Source: Citrobacter sp. Marseille-Q6884
GTDB lineage: Bacteria; Pseudomonadota; Gammaproteobacteria; Enterobacterales; Enterobacteriaceae
Assembly (NCBI RefSeq): GCF_945906775.1
Contig: NZ_CAMDRE010000002.1
Coordinates: 1,302,001 to 1,366,000 of the forward strand
Direction: 5' to 3'
DNA: 64,000 bases
Positions 63,237-64,000 of this stretch are shown here, one piece after another; the first letter of the stretch is position 1; every line of letters begins with the position of its first letter. The translations under genes were made by a program, and so were the position numbers. The notes under the pieces are model-generated. The model worked only from the letters and a program-made list of their open reading frames with translations. It was not told the DNA's origin and ran no database searches.

Positions 63237-64000
63237 GTGAACATCATCCTGTTACCCGCAACGAATGGTTACCCGCTGCAACTCGATGTTATTACTGATG
63301 CAAATCAGCGAGCGACAGAGATGCTGATACATTACGGCGGGAATGTGAAGGCGACCTTCATGCTGGCAACTCCTTTCGACGTACCCGATGTACTTCTCAA
63401 TAAAACGGGGGAAGTCTGGTCACTCAAAACCCTGGCTGAAATCAGAAAAGATATTCTGCAGGAGGGGCAGACGCTAGAAGATAGATGGCGTGACGTTGTC
63501 ACTAAACTGTCTGCCATTGAGCTTCAACTGGATGCCAGTCAGCGTTTTGTCGGGGCCGATCTCTTTCCGGGTGCAGTTGAGGTCAAGGGTCATGCCAACT
63601 TCAATCTGTTCGCTTGCCTGTCTGCCACCAAAGAAAACCCGCTTCGCTGTGCCGGCTATGTGGCTTTTAGAGGGAACTTCAGCGCCAACATCAAGGGCAA
63701 AGCGGCAACCTTGACGCTGGCCTGGCGCATCGATTTCTCTGCGCAATCTGCGGGGCTTTCTTTTGCCGTTCCCGCATTCGGTGTGACGGTGCCCCAGTTT
63801 GCGTTCCCTGAACTCGACTGGTCACAAATTAATATTGCAAATTTTACTCCCGCGTTTCAATTATCGGCGCTACCCGGAATCCCTGTCAACATCACCAGTG
63901 AAGCCACGTGCGCCATCACCTACAGTGATGCTTTCGGGCTGAATGTGGATTTAGCCATAACAGGTGCGAAGATATCAGCCCTGGGTTCGACTCCCATCGT
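63237..64000 (+). CDS. Large protein of unknown function, N-terminal part (window edge)
   Basis: An open frame of at least 254 codons from a GTG start (MNIILLPATNGYPLQLDVI) with GAGGGG 6 bases upstream; it continues past the right edge. There is no signal peptide or membrane segment. Residues 1-90 look like a mixed alpha/beta domain with a charged helix TLAEIRKDILQEGQTLEDRWRD. From about 95 the sequence becomes rich in beta-prone and glycine/alanine residues (VEVKGHANFNLFACLSATKENP; FAVPAFGVTVPQFAFPELDW). I recognise no family. It is divergent from the disrupted membrane-protein gene and may belong with it. Confidence 0.8.
   Translation, partial: MNIILLPATNGYPLQLDVITDANQRATEMLIHYGGNVKATFMLATPFDVPDVLLNKTGEVWSLKTLAEIRKDILQEGQTLEDRWRDVVTKLSAIELQLDASQRFVGADLFPGAVEVKGHANFNLFACLSATKENPLRCAGYVAFRGNFSANIKGKAATLTLAWRIDFSAQSAGLSFAVPAFGVTVPQFAFPELDWSQINIANFTPAFQLSALPGIPVNITSEATCAITYSDAFGLNVDLAITGAKISALGSTPI

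Overview
The window is chromosomal DNA of an enteric gammaproteobacterium. It is most likely Citrobacter or a close relative, an inference from gene order and remembered family members because no search was run. The order narVWYZ-narU-smvR-smvA-ompD-yddG-fdnGHI-yddM resembles Salmonella. The stretch maeA-sra-osmC-ddp-digH follows the E. coli K-12 backbone, but adhP and bdm are absent and several accessory blocks are inserted.

Layout. 1-7643: second respiratory nitrate reductase (narV partial, narW, narY, narZ) and nitrate transporter narU, all minus strand. 7850-10475: smvR/smvA repressor-efflux pair with two palindromic operators, and a GFA-fold zinc protein. 10558-12981: porin OmpD and amino-acid exporter YddG. 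13257-17851: formate dehydrogenase N (fdnGHI) with an in-frame selenocysteine UGA. 17943-23153: YddM with a HigB-toxin remnant, an ABC-F ATPase preceded by a short leader ORF and attenuator-like structure, malic enzyme maeA, sra and osmC. 23223-29967: a 3-hydroxybutyrate/acetoacetate catabolic operon with a divergent LysR gene. 29964-36906: the ddp dipeptide transport/D-Ala-D-Ala dipeptidase operon, headed here by an RpiR-type regulator with a sigma-54 promoter motif in front. 37300-43188: HdeB-like acid chaperone, a FliA-promoted chemoreceptor, a hipBA module, digH and a VF530 protein. 43344-51736: type I secretion genes and a very large RTX haem peroxidase whose reading frame is broken. 52910-59940: a chaperone-usher fimbrial operon with two chaperones, followed by a ToxR/MarT-like regulator and a FidL-like partner. 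60468-62852: a membrane-protein gene split by an IS5-type element with a CTAG duplication. 63237-64000: the start of an unrecognised large protein.

How the genes work together. fdnGHI oxidises formate in the periplasm and feeds quinol to nitrate reductase, while NarU moves nitrate and nitrite. The hydroxybutyrate operon reads as uptake (GntP family), oxidation to acetoacetate, CoA transfer and thiolysis to acetyl-CoA. The ddp operon looks nitrogen-regulated. The right third is surface and secretion biology with signs of decay: a frameshifted peroxidase and an insertion-disrupted gene.

The best candidates for something not yet described are the leader-controlled ABC-F gene at about 18.4-20.4 kb and the divergent pair of unknown genes at 60.5-64 kb.
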